This document shows, one piece after another, positions 40,746-48,736 of a stretch of DNA of 49,360 nt. Source of the stretch: Oscillospiraceae bacterium. GTDB taxonomy: Bacteria; Bacillota; Clostridia; Oscillospirales; Ruminococcaceae. Positions within the stretch are counted from its first letter, which is position 1. Every line of letters starts with the position of its first letter. The position numbers and the translations under genes were made by a program. The notes under the pieces were generated by a model. It made no database searches, had not been told where the DNA came from, and saw only the letters and a list, made by a program, of their open reading frames with translations. The stretch spans positions 1 through 49,360 of the forward strand of contig JAETSI010000022.1 of assembly GCA_021769725.1 (NCBI GenBank), written 5' to 3'.

Positions 40746-41858
40746 ATGAATGATGAAAACAACTTCGGCGGCTCTCCGCTGGACGAAATAGAATATAATA
40801 CCGCTGCAAAGAAAAAAGACGGGCCTCAGAACGTCACAGCTCCCATTCTTGATGATATAGACTACGTTGCTCCTTCATCCAAAAAAGGCGGTCCACAAGG
40901 AGTTTCTGCCCCTATACTTGACGATATGGATTCATATTCTCCCAGCACCTCGAAAAAAGGCGATCCCACAGGTATCACTGCTCCTGTACTGGATGATTCT
41001 TCTGATCTTGGTCAGGCGGCTGAACCGGAAAAGTTAATCATGTCCGATGAAGAGATCATCGCAGGTTTTACCCCGGATCAGATGGAGACTTTCAACCGAC
41101 TGCCCCCTGCAAATCAGCAGAAAGTGCTTGACCTCAGAAGAGCACAGCTTGGAGCAGAAGCGCCGCAACCGGTCGTGACTGCCCCCATACTTGACGAGGA
41201 CAACTATGTTCCGCCTACGAAAAAGGAGGAACCTGTGAAACCTGCCGAGCCGATTAAAGCACCTGTTCTTGATGAAGCTCCCGAACCGCCGAAATACGTT
41301 CCCAAATTTGTTGACGAAGATCTGGAAAGAGCAAAGCGGGAGGGCGCAAAAAAAGCTGTATCCTCTCAGCTGGTATCAGAGCAAAAAGATTCAAAAGAAA
41401 GCTTGCGGATGATGCTTCAACTCAAAGAGGAGCGCAGAGCAGAACTTGCTCAGAAAGGATTCAAAATCTCCATTCTTCTTGCCGTTATTGGCGTAATTGC
41501 AGCCGTAGTATTCTATCTGCTTTATTCCGGACAGCTTGGTCTTGGATACAAACCGGACTTTGACGGTATAGGCAAAATTGTCGAGAACTCGGCAATGTAC
41601 ATTGCTGTTGCCGTAGGTCTCTGTTCTTTATTGCTTATTACGGGTATCGGCGGATGCAAATCCCTTGCTTCTTTCGTGTTCCTGCTTTTCGGTATCATAC
41701 AGATATTCCCGGGAATCGTCATGATTCCACAGCACAAAGGCAGTATTGCTCTTGTAGGTTCACTGTACGCAGTCTCTCTTATCTGTACGATCGTGGTATT
41801 TTTCATGCTGTCCGCCAGTGAGGCAGTAGGTCTTTTCTTTAAAAATGATAAAAACTAA
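40746..41858 (+). CDS. Uncharacterised membrane protein with repeated AP[IV]LD[DE] motifs
   Basis: I do not recognise this 370-aa protein. The first 200 residues are a low-complexity, probably disordered cytoplasmic region with five copies of a short motif: three APILDD/APVLDD, one APILDE and one APVLDE, separated by Lys/Gly/Pro spacers (SSKKGGPQGV, STSKKGDPTGI). A charged helical segment (about 195-235) follows. Four membrane helices then come at about 241-262, 282-303, 305-325 and 335-357. AGAGGTG sits 6 bp before the ATG at 40746; a GTG at 40737 lies within that site. The motif array suggests a multivalent binding tail. It is possibly cotranscribed with purA. Confidence 0.72.
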   Translation: MNDENNFGGSPLDEIEYNTAAKKKDGPQNVTAPILDDIDYVAPSSKKGGPQGVSAPILDDMDSYSPSTSKKGDPTGITAPVLDDSSDLGQAAEPEKLIMSDEEIIAGFTPDQMETFNRLPPANQQKVLDLRRAQLGAEAPQPVVTAPILDEDNYVPPTKKEEPVKPAEPIKAPVLDEAPEPPKYVPKFVDEDLERAKREGAKKAVSSQLVSEQKDSKESLRMMLQLKEERRAELAQKGFKISILLAVIGVIAAVVFYLLYSGQLGLGYKPDFDGIGKIVENSAMYIAVAVGLCSLLLITGIGGCKSLASFVFLLFGIIQIFPGIVMIPQHKGSIALVGSLYAVSLICTIVVFFMLSASEAVGLFFKNDKN

Positions 41859-41863
41859 TAAAA

Positions 41864-41894
41864 AAGCTGCCGCATCGCATTGATGCAGCAGCTT
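41864..41894. terminator. Bidirectional terminator
   Basis: AAGCTGCCGCATC (41864-41876) pairs with GATGCAGCAGCTT (41882-41894) with one mismatch and a 5-nt loop. A-rich flank on the left and TTTTTT on the right let it serve the convergent repeat-protein and PspA operons. Confidence 0.8.
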
Positions 41895-41909
41895 AATTTT
41901 TTATCGACA

Positions 41910-42074
41910 TCAAATTCCGCAGTCTGCGTAATCCTTCCACTTCTCAGCATAGAGTTTATTGCTCCAACTTCTGCACAGAATATATACAACAGACGCAATT
42001 GCTATAAAAACAGCACCGAGAACAGGAAGCGTATCTCTTATGATCCTGCGTGATGAATAATTTTTTTCGCCCAT
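41910..42074 (-). CDS. Small membrane protein, 54 aa, in the pspA operon
   Basis: A short open frame starts at ATG 42074 with AGAGGTATTTT just upstream and ends at TGA 41910. The product begins MGEKNYSSRRIIRDT, has one hydrophobic helix (about residues 15-34, LPVLGAVFIAIASVVYILC) and a charged tail ending DYADCGI. It lies 19 bp after the PspA-like gene on the same strand and before the shared terminator, so the two form an operon. I do not recognise the family. By position it could be a membrane partner of the PspA-like protein, much as PspB/C-type small proteins are elsewhere; this is inference. Confidence 0.62.
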   Translation of the reverse strand: MGEKNYSSRRIIRDTLPVLGAVFIAIASVVYILCRSWSNKLYAEKWKDYADCGI

Positions 42075-42093
42075 AAAATACCTCTATTCCAAA

Positions 42094-42792
42094 TTATTTT
42101 TCAGTATCCGGACTGTCAGTTCCACCGTTCATTTCCGCCATAAGTCTTGCAAGTTCCGCATCGACCTTTGCGGCAGATTCAAGCTGTTCAAAGGTCTCGT
42201 TTAATTCGCTGTCCTCACCTGCTCCGGCGATTTCGGTAAAAGCAGCAGCCTCAGCCTCCTTGTATTTGATTTTTTCTTCCATTCTGTCAAATTTTTCCAT
42301 AGCTGAATTGCCGTCAAAGCCGCCTGACGACTTTGCAAGATTCTTCTGTGTGTCAGCCATCTGTGAACGTGCTATAAGCATTGCCTGACGTGCCTTAGCC
42401 TCATCCAGCTTTGACTTGAGTACCTCTACCTGATCGCCGATAGCCTCGGTCTGAGCTGAGATAGAATCGTACATTTCCTTGTAGGCGGCAACATCCTCGT
42501 CAGCCTTGACTTTCTTAGCAAGAGCCTGCTTTGCCAGATCTGAATTGCTCTGCGACAGAGCAGCCTTTGCCTTTGCCTCCCAACCGTCAGAAACCTTCTT
42601 GGCATCAAGATATTTCTTTTCAGCCAGACGCTCGCTTGCCTTAGCCTTACCGTAATTCTGGGTAGCCTTGGTAAGTTCTTTCTGCATATCCATTATGATC
42701 TGCTTTACCATTTTTTCAGGATCTTCTGCCCTGTCAATAAGATCATTGATGTTTGATTTAAGCATATCGCTTAATCTGCGAAAAATACCCAT
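42094..42792 (-). CDS. pspA: PspA/IM30 family membrane-stress protein
   Basis: This peripheral membrane protein of 232 aa has the PspA/Vipp1 pattern: an amphipathic start MGIFRRLSDMLKSNIND, the DLIDRAEDPEKM signature, and long coiled-coil helices to about residue 190. Family members form ESCRT-III-like assemblies that protect or remodel a damaged membrane. The start at 42792 has AGGAGG upstream; the frame extends further but without a site. A consensus promoter precedes it. It is followed by a 54-aa membrane protein gene. Confidence 0.9.
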   Translation of the reverse strand: MGIFRRLSDMLKSNINDLIDRAEDPEKMVKQIIMDMQKELTKATQNYGKAKASERLAEKKYLDAKKVSDGWEAKAKAALSQSNSDLAKQALAKKVKADEDVAAYKEMYDSISAQTEAIGDQVEVLKSKLDEAKARQAMLIARSQMADTQKNLAKSSGGFDGNSAMEKFDRMEEKIKYKEAEAAAFTEIAGAGEDSELNETFEQLESAAKVDAELARLMAEMNGGTDSPDTEK

Positions 42793-42855
42793 TAAAAAAT
42801 CCTCCTTTTTCATGTATGCGTTAATTTTCACGGCAACCCCACTGCCATTATATTT

Positions 42856-42884
42856 ATTATAATATCAAATAACGGATTTGTCAA
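42856..42884 (-). promoter_or_regulatory. sigma-A promoter for the pspA operon
   Basis: On the minus strand, TTGACA (42879-42884), a 17-bp spacer and TATAAT (42856-42861) form a full-consensus vegetative promoter about 64 bp before the start codon. Confidence 0.8.
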
Positions 42885-42914
42885 GGAATCCCCTATAATT
42901 TCATTAAATTTTCA

Positions 42915-43190
42915 TCAGTTTTTTTCCGTTTCGTTTTCCACCTCATCAAGATATTTTTCAAGTTCCTCAAAGGTAACCCCCTTTTCCTCAAAGAGTTCAT
43001 CTTCGTTTATTTTCAAAAGTTTTTCACGAAGATCGAGCATTTTTTTGCGCCGGATATATGTATCAGCATTTATAACAACAAGATCCGGCATTCCTTCCTT
43101 AACGATTTTAAGCGGTTCTGAGGTTATTTCGCAAAGTCTGGCAAAGAGTTCATAGTTTCGGTTAAAATCATCCTTTTTTATACTTATCAT
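42915..43190 (-). CDS. Phd/YefM-type antitoxin-like protein
   Basis: This 91-aa protein resembles the N-terminal DNA-binding fold of Phd/YefM antitoxins: SIKKDDFNRNYELFARL, then EPLKIVKEGMPDLVVINADTYIRRK. The C-terminal half is acidic and helical (EELEKYLDEVENETEKN), the part that usually wraps the toxin. I start it at 43190 (MISIKK) because AGGAGTG lies just ahead; an earlier ATG at 43208 overlaps that site. It has its own promoter. No RelE/Doc-type toxin gene lies on either side, so it may be an orphan antitoxin or a stand-alone repressor. Confidence 0.75.
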   Translation of the reverse strand: MISIKKDDFNRNYELFARLCEITSEPLKIVKEGMPDLVVINADTYIRRKKMLDLREKLLKINEDELFEEKGVTFEELEKYLDEVENETEKN

Positions 43191-43225
43191 GTTCTGCACT
43201 CCTTTCATAGGATGCTTATAGTATT

Positions 43226-43254
43226 ATTGTAAACCATATAGAAAGAATTGTCAA
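43226..43254 (-). promoter_or_regulatory. sigma-A promoter for the Phd-like gene
   Basis: On the minus strand, TTGACA (43249-43254), a 17-bp spacer and TACAAT (43226-43231) lie 36 bp before the start codon. TTGTTGACAA around the -35 is a short palindrome that an autorepressor could bind. Confidence 0.68.
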
Positions 43255-43306
43255 CAATTTTTTTTTCTTCTAATTATGAATAATCTGTAAACATTTTCCT
43301 GTGTAC

Positions 43307-43335
43307 TTGATTTTTGTTTGCAAAAGTACTATAAT
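43307..43335 (+). promoter_or_regulatory. sigma-A promoter for htpG
   Basis: TTGATT (43307-43312), a 17-bp spacer and TATAAT (43330-43335) lie directly ahead of the CIRCE operator, which covers the predicted start of transcription. Confidence 0.78.
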
Positions 43336-43339
43336 ACAA

Positions 43340-43366
43340 TTAGCACTCAAACACAGCGAGTGCTAA
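43340..43366. promoter_or_regulatory. CIRCE operator (HrcA-binding site) of htpG
   Basis: TTAGCACTC (43340-43348), a 9-bp spacer and GAGTGCTAA (43358-43366) match the CIRCE consensus exactly. HrcA bound here would block transcription until heat or misfolded protein titrates GroEL. hrcA itself is not in the window. Confidence 0.95.
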
Positions 43367-43402
43367 TTAATTGATTTCAGATTACAGAAAGGATCGTTAA
43401 AA

Positions 43403-45307
43403 ATGGAAACAAAACAGTTTAAAGCAGAATCCAAAAAACTTCTGGATATGATGATTCATTCAATCTATACACATAAGGAGATTTTCCTCCGTGAGCTGAT
43501 CTCAAACGCCAGCGACGCTATTGATAAGCTTTATTTCAAATCCCTTACTGACGATCAGGTGGGACTGAACAAAGATGATTTTGCTATCTGGATTTCCACA
43601 GATAAGGAAGGAAACAGACTAAAGATCTCTGATAACGGCATCGGTATGACTGCCGAGGAGCTTGAAGCTCATCTGGGAACAATCGCCGAAAGCGGCTCAC
43701 TTAAATTCAAGAGCGAGAACAAGCTTGAAGAGGATAACCAGATCATTGGTCAGTTCGGCGTAGGTTTTTATTCGGCATTTATGGTCGCAAAAAAAGTGAC
43801 TGTTATCTCAAAGGCATACGGCAGCGACAAGGCTTATCAGTGGGAATCCGAGGGTGTTGACGGCTACACGATCACCGAAGCCGACAAGAAATCTGTCGGT
43901 ACTGATATCATACTGGAGCTGCTCCCTGATTCCGAAGATGAAGACTACTCGGGATTCCTCGATCAGTACAGACTGAAATCTCTTGTTAAAAAGTATTCCG
44001 ATTATATTCGTTTCCCCATTAAAATGGAAGTGACTCACAGCCGCCCGAAAGAACAGTCCGAGGAGGATAAGGAAGCAGGAAAAGCTCCGGAATACGAAGA
44101 ATATCTCGAAATCGAAACTCTTAACAGTATGGTTCCTCTCTGGAAAAAGAATAAATCAGAGCTTAAAGAAGAGGATTACAAGCATTTTTATACCGAAAAA
44201 TTCTTTGACTATAACGAACCGCTGAAATATTCCCACGTTAAAAACGAGGGCGCTGCAAACTACAATGCACTGCTTTATATCCCGTCAAAAGCTCCCTACG
44301 ACTACTACTCAAAGGAGTATGAAAAGGGACTCCAGCTTTATTCTAACGGCGTTCTTATTATGGATAAATGCGCCGATCTTCTCCCGGACTATTTCAGCTT
44401 TGTAAAGGGTCTGGTAGATTCCGAGGATCTGTCTCTGAATATCTCACGTGAGATGCTCCAGCACGACAGACAGCTTAAAGTCATTGCCAAGAGCATTGAA
44501 AAAACTATCAGCAGCGAATTGAAAAAGATGCTTAAAAACGAGCGTGAAAAATACGAGGAATTCTGGAAAGCATTTGGTCTCCAGATGAAATACGGCATCT
44601 ACAGCGACTACGGCATGAACAAGGAAAAGCTCCAGGATCTGCTGCTGTTCACATCATCCAACAACAATAAACTTGTCACTCTGGACGAATACGTTACAGG
44701 TATGCGTGAAGAGCAGAAATACATCTACTACGCAGCAGGAGAAAGCACAGCAAGGATCAGTCAGCTGCCGCAGACAGAGCTTGTCAAGGACAACGGCTTT
44801 GAGATTCTTTACCTCACAGACAATATCGACGAATTTGCTGTAAAATCTATCGGAAAATACAAAGACAAGGAATTCAAGTCCGTTTCTTCTGACGATCTTG
44901 GTCTTGAATCACCTGAGAAGAAAGAAGAACTCAAGGCAAAAGAAGAAGCAGCTTCCGGAATGCTTGATGAGCTTGCAAAGGCTCTTGACGGCAAGGTAAC
45001 AAAGGTGGTTCTCTCTCAGCGACTTAAAACGCATCCTGTATGCCTTACAAGCGAAGGTGAGATATCTCTTGAAATGGAAAAAGTTCTCAACTCTATGCCT
45101 ACCGATCAGAAAGTCCATGCACAGAGAATTCTGGAGATCAATCCGGAACATGAAATATTCGGAAAGCTCAATGCCGTAAAGGAAGCCGGAGACAGCGATA
45201 AGCTCGGCAAGTATGCACGACTCCTTTACGATCAGGCCCTGCTTATCGAGGGAATAAGCATTGAAAACCCTGTAGAATTTTCAAATCTCATCTGCGATCT
45301 TATGTAA
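43403..45307 (+). CDS. htpG: Hsp90 family molecular chaperone
   Basis: This ATP-dependent chaperone of 634 aa has the GHKL ATPase domain (about 1-215) with [21 protein letters not shown] and [14 protein letters not shown]. The middle domain (about 230-500) contains [11 protein letters not shown] and [12 protein letters not shown]. The C-terminal dimerisation domain is present, but there is no eukaryotic MEEVD tail. AGAAAGGA lies before the ATG. The CIRCE operator and promoter upstream put it under HrcA control. This is unlike B. subtilis, where htpG lacks CIRCE. A terminator follows. Confidence 0.96.
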   Translation: METKQFKAESKKLLDMMIHSIYTHKEIFLRELISNASDAIDKLYFKSLTDDQVGLNKDDFAIWISTDKEGNRLKISDNGIGMTAEELEAHLGTIAESGSLKFKSENKLEEDNQIIGQFGVGFYSAFMVAKKVTVISKAYGSDKAYQWESEGVDGYTITEADKKSVGTDIILELLPDSEDEDYSGFLDQYRLKSLVKKYSDYIRFPIKMEVTHSRPKEQSEEDKEAGKAPEYEEYLEIETLNSMVPLWKKNKSELKEEDYKHFYTEKFFDYNEPLKYSHVKNEGAANYNALLYIPSKAPYDYYSKEYEKGLQLYSNGVLIMDKCADLLPDYFSFVKGLVDSEDLSLNISREMLQHDRQLKVIAKSIEKTISSELKKMLKNEREKYEEFWKAFGLQMKYGIYSDYGMNKEKLQDLLLFTSSNNNKLVTLDEYVTGMREEQKYIYYAAGESTARISQLPQTELVKDNGFEILYLTDNIDEFAVKSIGKYKDKEFKSVSSDDLGLESPEKKEELKAKEEAASGMLDELAKALDGKVTKVVLSQRLKTHPVCLTSEGEISLEMEKVLNSMPTDQKVHAQRILEINPEHEIFGKLNAVKEAGDSDKLGKYARLLYDQALLIEGISIENPVEFSNLICDLM

Positions 45308-45315
45308 TATTATAG

Positions 45316-45354
45316 CCCGTACCGATAAACGTTGGAAACGATTATTGGTACGGG
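45316..45354 (+). terminator. Terminator after htpG
   Basis: CCCGTACCGATAA (45316-45328) pairs with TTATTGGTACGGG (45342-45354), with one G-T pair, followed by TTTTTA. Confidence 0.85.
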
Positions 45355-45430
45355 TTTTTAGTATAATTCCTTGTATTGCGGAAAAAATAACGATACCGAA
45401 TATATAACAAGTTTTTGAAAGGAGTCTTTC

Positions 45431-45661
45431 ATGGTAGAAATATACGGTTCCGACAACTGCTTCTGGTATAGGAAAACAAAGGATTATCTTGACTCAAAGG
45501 GCGTTCGGTTCAGAACGAAAAATACCACTGACCCGGACAATGCGCACAGGGCATTTACACTGACAGGACAACAGACAGTTCCTATAACGGTTATCGGAAA
45601 GACAGCAGTAGTCGGCTTTGACCCGGAAGCAATAGACCGGGCACTGAACAGAATTGAATAA
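45431..45661 (+). CDS. Glutaredoxin/NrdH-like protein with one active-site cysteine
   Basis: This 76-aa thioredoxin-fold protein has the compact glutaredoxin pattern: a beta strand, then DNCFWYRKTKDYLDSKG, the cis-Pro loop TVPITVIG and the GFDPEAIDRAL helix. The redox motif reads CFWY, so the second cysteine of the usual CxxC is a tyrosine. It could act as a monothiol glutaredoxin or have lost disulfide activity. AAAGGAGT lies 9 bp before the ATG. It sits alone between terminators, after htpG. Confidence 0.8.
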   Translation: MVEIYGSDNCFWYRKTKDYLDSKGVRFRTKNTTDPDNAHRAFTLTGQQTVPITVIGKTAVVGFDPEAIDRALNRIE

Positions 45662-45669
45662 ACAAATAA

Positions 45670-45690
45670 GGCGGACACACAATGTCCGCC
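45670..45690. terminator. Terminator after the glutaredoxin-like gene
   Basis: GGCGGACA (45670-45677) pairs with TGTCCGCC (45683-45690) around a 5-nt loop, followed by CTTTACTTTA. The convergent HTH gene ends 30 bp further on and may share it. Confidence 0.72.
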
Positions 45691-45719
45691 CTTTACTTTA
45701 TTGAAGCTTGTTCAAGCTC

Positions 45720-45944
45720 TTAGGTGATTTTGTCCTCTTCGTCCCTGCTGTATTCCAGTATATCCCCTGGCTGGCAGTTAAGCGTCCTGCATATTGCGTT
45801 AAGGGTAGAGAATCTTATAGCGCTGACTTTTCCTGTTTTCAGTTTTGAAAGATTAACGTTACTCACCCCGACACGCTCGCTTAGCTCGTTGAGGCTTATT
45901 TTTCGATCCGCCATTACACGGTCAAGTCGTGATATTATTGCCAT
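45720..45944 (-). CDS. Small HTH (Xre/YozG-type) transcriptional regulator
   Basis: This 74-aa protein is almost entirely a helix-turn-helix of the HTH_26/Cro type (SLNELSERVGVSNVNLSKLK, then FSTLNAICRTLNCQPGDILEY). Small regulators of this type typically sit next to DUF2975 membrane proteins, as here, where it begins 10 bp after the DUF2975-like gene on the same strand. The start at 45944 follows GAGGCG; the open frame upstream overlaps the partner gene. It likely autoregulates the pair. Confidence 0.88.
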   Translation of the reverse strand: MAIISRLDRVMADRKISLNELSERVGVSNVNLSKLKTGKVSAIRFSTLNAICRTLNCQPGDILEYSRDEEDKIT

Positions 45945-45954
45945 ATTGATCGCC

Positions 45955-46608
45955 TCATACAGTGTCGTCAGACTGCTGCTGAAGCTGTGCGCCATATCTG
46001 AATATTGAAATAAACAAAAGCACGATTATAACTGCAAAAACAACAAGCAGTCCGCTGATACCATTGATAAAAAGAACTGCTGCTGCCCATACTGCAAGCG
46101 CTATTCCGAATGGTTTCATTTTCTTAATCACTTCTTCCTCAAACGGCGATCTACACGTTTCAAAAGCCTTTGCAAGCTTTTTGGCAAATATCAGTGCAAT
46201 ATACAGACATATCAGAACTATTTCCCCATACATACAAGCGACAGCTACAATAGGTTTGAGCTGTTTTCCGGTTAAATCTTTAATTCCGCCTTCAATTGTA
46301 AACAAATGCTCACCATTTACAACCCCATCATCTTTTACTATCCACTTAAGCGCTGTGCCGAGTATATTGCCGTTAAAATCGGATTCATCTATCTTAACGA
46401 TATGATTGACAATGTTTTCATTTTCTACAATGATATTGACCGAAGCATTGCCGTTGATCCTTACACCATCATTGGGGATGAAAAATGTGAGGATCATAAG
46501 AATCGGAAGACAGACTAGGACTATCATTATAATTACCATTATAATAGTAATTAAAATCCTGCTTACTTTCCCTAACTTATTAATTTTTACAACGTATTCA
46601 TTTTCCAT
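45955..46608 (-). CDS. DUF2975-like membrane protein
   Basis: This 217-aa protein has four membrane helices: residues about 18-42, 120-142, 165-183 and 185-205. It carries the segment CRSPFEEEVIKKMKPFG between helices 2 and 3, characteristic of DUF2975. An extracytoplasmic loop of about 75 residues lies between helix 1 and helix 2. Its HTH partner gene follows immediately. Such two-gene modules are widespread in Clostridia and Bacilli with no known function; a membrane-signal role is inferred from the pairing. Confidence 0.78.
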   Translation of the reverse strand: MENEYVVKINKLGKVSRILITIIMVIIMIVLVCLPILMILTFFIPNDGVRINGNASVNIIVENENIVNHIVKIDESDFNGNILGTALKWIVKDDGVVNGEHLFTIEGGIKDLTGKQLKPIVAVACMYGEIVLICLYIALIFAKKLAKAFETCRSPFEEEVIKKMKPFGIALAVWAAAVLFINGISGLLVVFAVIIVLLFISIFRYGAQLQQQSDDTV

Positions 46609-46649
46609 AATAAAATCTCCTTAAAACCAATTTCGTTTCCAATGATTAT

Positions 46650-46678
46650 ATTATAGCAGGAGATTTCTTTTTTGTCAA
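46650..46678 (-). promoter_or_regulatory. sigma-A promoter for the DUF2975/HTH pair
   Basis: On the minus strand, TTGACA (46673-46678), a 17-bp spacer and TATAAT (46650-46655) give a full consensus promoter. An inverted TGTTATA/TATAACA (46744-46763) lies further upstream in the otherwise gene-free 46679-46801 stretch. Confidence 0.8.
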
Positions 46679-46801
46679 TAATTATTTATCGTTTTTCATA
46701 AAATTTGTAATAATATACATAAAATTACAAGTTTAAAACAGCTTGTTATATATAATTATAACAATAAATATTTATCATTTATCATTAAATTGCATTTTAC
46801 T

Positions 46802-47794
46802 TTAGTCGAAAAACTCGCCAATGTAATCCAAAGAATAATCGTAAATATAATCCTCATCGGACTCCGGCTCGTCATCCGGTGAAAAGTTAGGATTCCCCTC
46901 TTTGCCAACTATAAACGAAACAGCTTTATGATAATTGAAAACTGTATTCACTCTCGAATCGCCGCCATATTCGCCGTCACGGGTCCATGAAACAGGCTCA
47001 TCACCAACGCAGGTGAAAGTAATTTTGTTAGTACGAAAAAGCTTGATATAGTCCTTGTCAATATCGCCTTTCATATTCAGAAGTGAATGAATGATCTGCT
47101 GAAGCTGCAAGGGATTTGCCGGCTTCTTGATAAGCAGAACCTCAAAAACACCGTCATCGAGCATAAAATCATCCATAGAAAACAGCCCAGCCACAGACGC
47201 CGTATTCGAGACCATTCCAAATACAAAATCGTCCTCTATAACGTTTTGCCCATACTCAATCTTCATTCGTGTTGCCTTGATATTTGTAAGCTGGAGAATG
47301 CCATTAAGAATATATGCTGTATGTCCGAAAAGATTTTTTATCTGCTGGGACGTTTCATACGTAATATTTGTAAAAGCCCCGAATGCAACGATGTAAGTAA
47401 AATAATCGTCGTTAAAGCCCCCTACATCCTGTGGAACGGGAGTTCCTTCGATTATCTGCCTGACAGCAGCCATAGTGTCCTTAGGAATACGCAGACCCTT
47501 TGCAAAATCGTTTGTAGTGCCTGCCGGGATATAACCGAGGGGTATCTTCTTCTCGCTCCTCATAAGAGCCTGTAGGCAGTTGCTGAGCGTTCCGTCTCCG
47601 CCGGCGCACACTATAAGATCAAAACAGGATTTGCAGGCATACTGTGCAACATTTACAACATCTTCGCTGCTTTGAGTAGTATGAACAGTCACTTCATAAT
47701 CTGCTTTTACAAATTCGTCAATTATCTTGCCCAGTTTTTTGGCTATAAGCGCCTTTCCGGCAACAAGATTAACGATAAAATACATTTTTTTCAT
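46802..47794 (-). CDS. Diacylglycerol kinase family lipid kinase
   Basis: This 330-aa soluble lipid kinase of the DagK/YegS fold has FIVNLVAGKA at the start and the nucleotide-binding CAGGDGTLSN (GGDGT at 65-69), then PLGYIPAGTTNDFAKGL, the second family motif. A beta-sandwich C-terminal domain contains DDGVFEVLLIKK. In Firmicutes DgkB recycles diacylglycerol for phospholipid and lipoteichoic acid synthesis; YegS-type relatives use phosphatidylglycerol, so the exact substrate is open. The start at 47794 follows CAGGAGG; the frame upstream lacks a site. The acidic last 30 residues are an added tail. Confidence 0.88.
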   Translation of the reverse strand: MKKMYFIVNLVAGKALIAKKLGKIIDEFVKADYEVTVHTTQSSEDVVNVAQYACKSCFDLIVCAGGDGTLSNCLQALMRSEKKIPLGYIPAGTTNDFAKGLRIPKDTMAAVRQIIEGTPVPQDVGGFNDDYFTYIVAFGAFTNITYETSQQIKNLFGHTAYILNGILQLTNIKATRMKIEYGQNVIEDDFVFGMVSNTASVAGLFSMDDFMLDDGVFEVLLIKKPANPLQLQQIIHSLLNMKGDIDKDYIKLFRTNKITFTCVGDEPVSWTRDGEYGGDSRVNTVFNYHKAVSFIVGKEGNPNFSPDDEPESDEDYIYDYSLDYIGEFFD

Positions 47795-47827
47795 TTTATT
47801 GTGCCTCCTGTATATTGTCATAATATA

Positions 47828-47855
47828 ATTATAATACTTTTTCAAAAAAATACAA
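47828..47855 (-). promoter_or_regulatory. Probable promoter for the lipid kinase gene
   Basis: On the minus strand, TTGTAT (47850-47855), a 16-bp spacer and TATAAT (47828-47833) lie 34 bp before the start codon. The -35 box is weaker than in other promoters here. Confidence 0.55.
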
Positions 47856-47899
47856 GTATGCGGTATATTAATTAAAATAAAAAAATATATTTTCTCCTA

Positions 47900-47928
47900 T
47901 TGACATTTCATAGAATTAGTGTTATAAT
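47900..47928 (+). promoter_or_regulatory. sigma-A promoter for tRNA-Gln
   Basis: TTGACA (47900-47905), a 17-bp spacer and TATAAT (47923-47928) form a perfect consensus 31 bp before the mature tRNA. Confidence 0.88.
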
Positions 47929-47959
47929 AATAAAGCTGAAACAATTAATGACAAAAAAC

Positions 47960-48035
47960 TGGGGTGTCGCCAAGTGGTAAGGCAGCGGACTCTGACTCCG
48001 TTATTTCGAGGGTTCAAATCCTTCCACCCCAACCA
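47960..48035 (+). tRNA. tRNA-Gln (anticodon CUG)
   Basis: The acceptor TGGGGTG pairs with CACCCCA. The anticodon stem GCGGA/TCCGT encloses the loop CTCTGAC with anticodon CTG, which reads CAG. The T arm GAGGG-TTCAAAT-CCTTC is intact, and CCA is encoded (48033-48035). It has its own promoter. Confidence 0.95.
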
Positions 48036-48048
48036 TAATCATTGCAAA

Positions 48049-48074
48049 AAGTCCTCAAAGTAATTTGAGGACTT
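48049..48074 (+). terminator. Terminator after tRNA-Gln
   Basis: AAGTCCTCAAA (48049-48059) pairs with TTTGAGGACTT (48064-48074), an 11-bp perfect stem with a 4-nt loop, followed by TTGTGT. It lies 30 bp before the cobalamin adenosyltransferase start, so some readthrough could supply that gene. Confidence 0.82.
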
Positions 48075-48103
48075 TTGTGTATATTAAAAAAAGGAGTACT
48101 GCG

Positions 48104-48625
48104 ATGATACATATTTACAGCGGCGATGGAAAAGGCAAGACGACGGCAGCTGTAGGTCTTGCGATCCGTGCAGCCGGGGCAGGACTAAGAGTACATTTCT
48201 GTCAGTTTCTAAAGAACGGAAGCTCATCAGAAATAGCTGTTTTACGACAAATAAGCGGTATGACCGTCCGCTACTGCGACGTATGCAAGAAGTTTTCTTT
48301 TCAAATGAACGAAGAAGAAAAGAAAGCTGTCAGAAAATTTCATAATAGTATGCTTGATGAGGTTTGTAATCTCATTAATCGTGAAGAGGCAGATATGATA
48401 GTTCTTGACGAAATATTCGGTGCATACAACTCCGGTCTTGTAGACAGTGACAAGATATTTGAGATTATTGGTAAGATCTCAGCTAATGAAAAAAAAGAAC
48501 TCGTTCTTACAGGACGTTCTCCAGAGAAAGCATTCCTGAAGTACGCCGATTACCACAGCAATATAGAACCGTTACGTCACCCATTTACAAAGGGGATACA
48601 CGCAAGAAAAGGCATTGAATATTGA
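48104..48625 (+). CDS. cobO: Cob(I)alamin adenosyltransferase, CobA/CobO/BtuR type
   Basis: This enzyme transfers the adenosyl group of ATP to reduced corrinoid to make coenzyme B12. The 173-aa chain starts MIHIYSGDGKGKTTAAVG with the inverted P-loop GDGKGKTT (7-14) and has ADMIVLDEIFGAYNSGLVD, the family acidic motif, and LVLTGRSPEKAFLKYAD near the end. It is slightly shorter than E. coli BtuR (196 aa), lacking the N-terminal extension. The start at 48104 follows AAAGGAG; the frame extends upstream into the tRNA terminator. No other cobalamin gene is nearby. Confidence 0.88.
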   Translation: MIHIYSGDGKGKTTAAVGLAIRAAGAGLRVHFCQFLKNGSSSEIAVLRQISGMTVRYCDVCKKFSFQMNEEEKKAVRKFHNSMLDEVCNLINREEADMIVLDEIFGAYNSGLVDSDKIFEIIGKISANEKKELVLTGRSPEKAFLKYADYHSNIEPLRHPFTKGIHARKGIEY

Positions 48626-48668
48626 TTTAAAAAATTTTTCGTAACATCAATACTCATATAAAAAATTT

Positions 48669-48698
48669 AGCCCCGGTGCATTATACTGCATCGGTGCT
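48669..48698. terminator. Probable terminator between cobO and the SnoaL-like gene
   Basis: AGCCCCGGTGCA (48669-48680) pairs with TGCATCGGTGCT (48687-48698) with one mismatch and one G-T pair around a 6-nt loop, with T-rich DNA downstream and AAATTT upstream. Confidence 0.6.
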
Positions 48699-48736
48699 TG
48701 CTGTTATATTTTTACTCAGATTAATCAGAATTAGTA

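Noticed and set aside
42915..43190. Complete toxin-antitoxin pair
   Set aside because: Only the antitoxin-like gene is present; the flanking genes are pspA and htpG.
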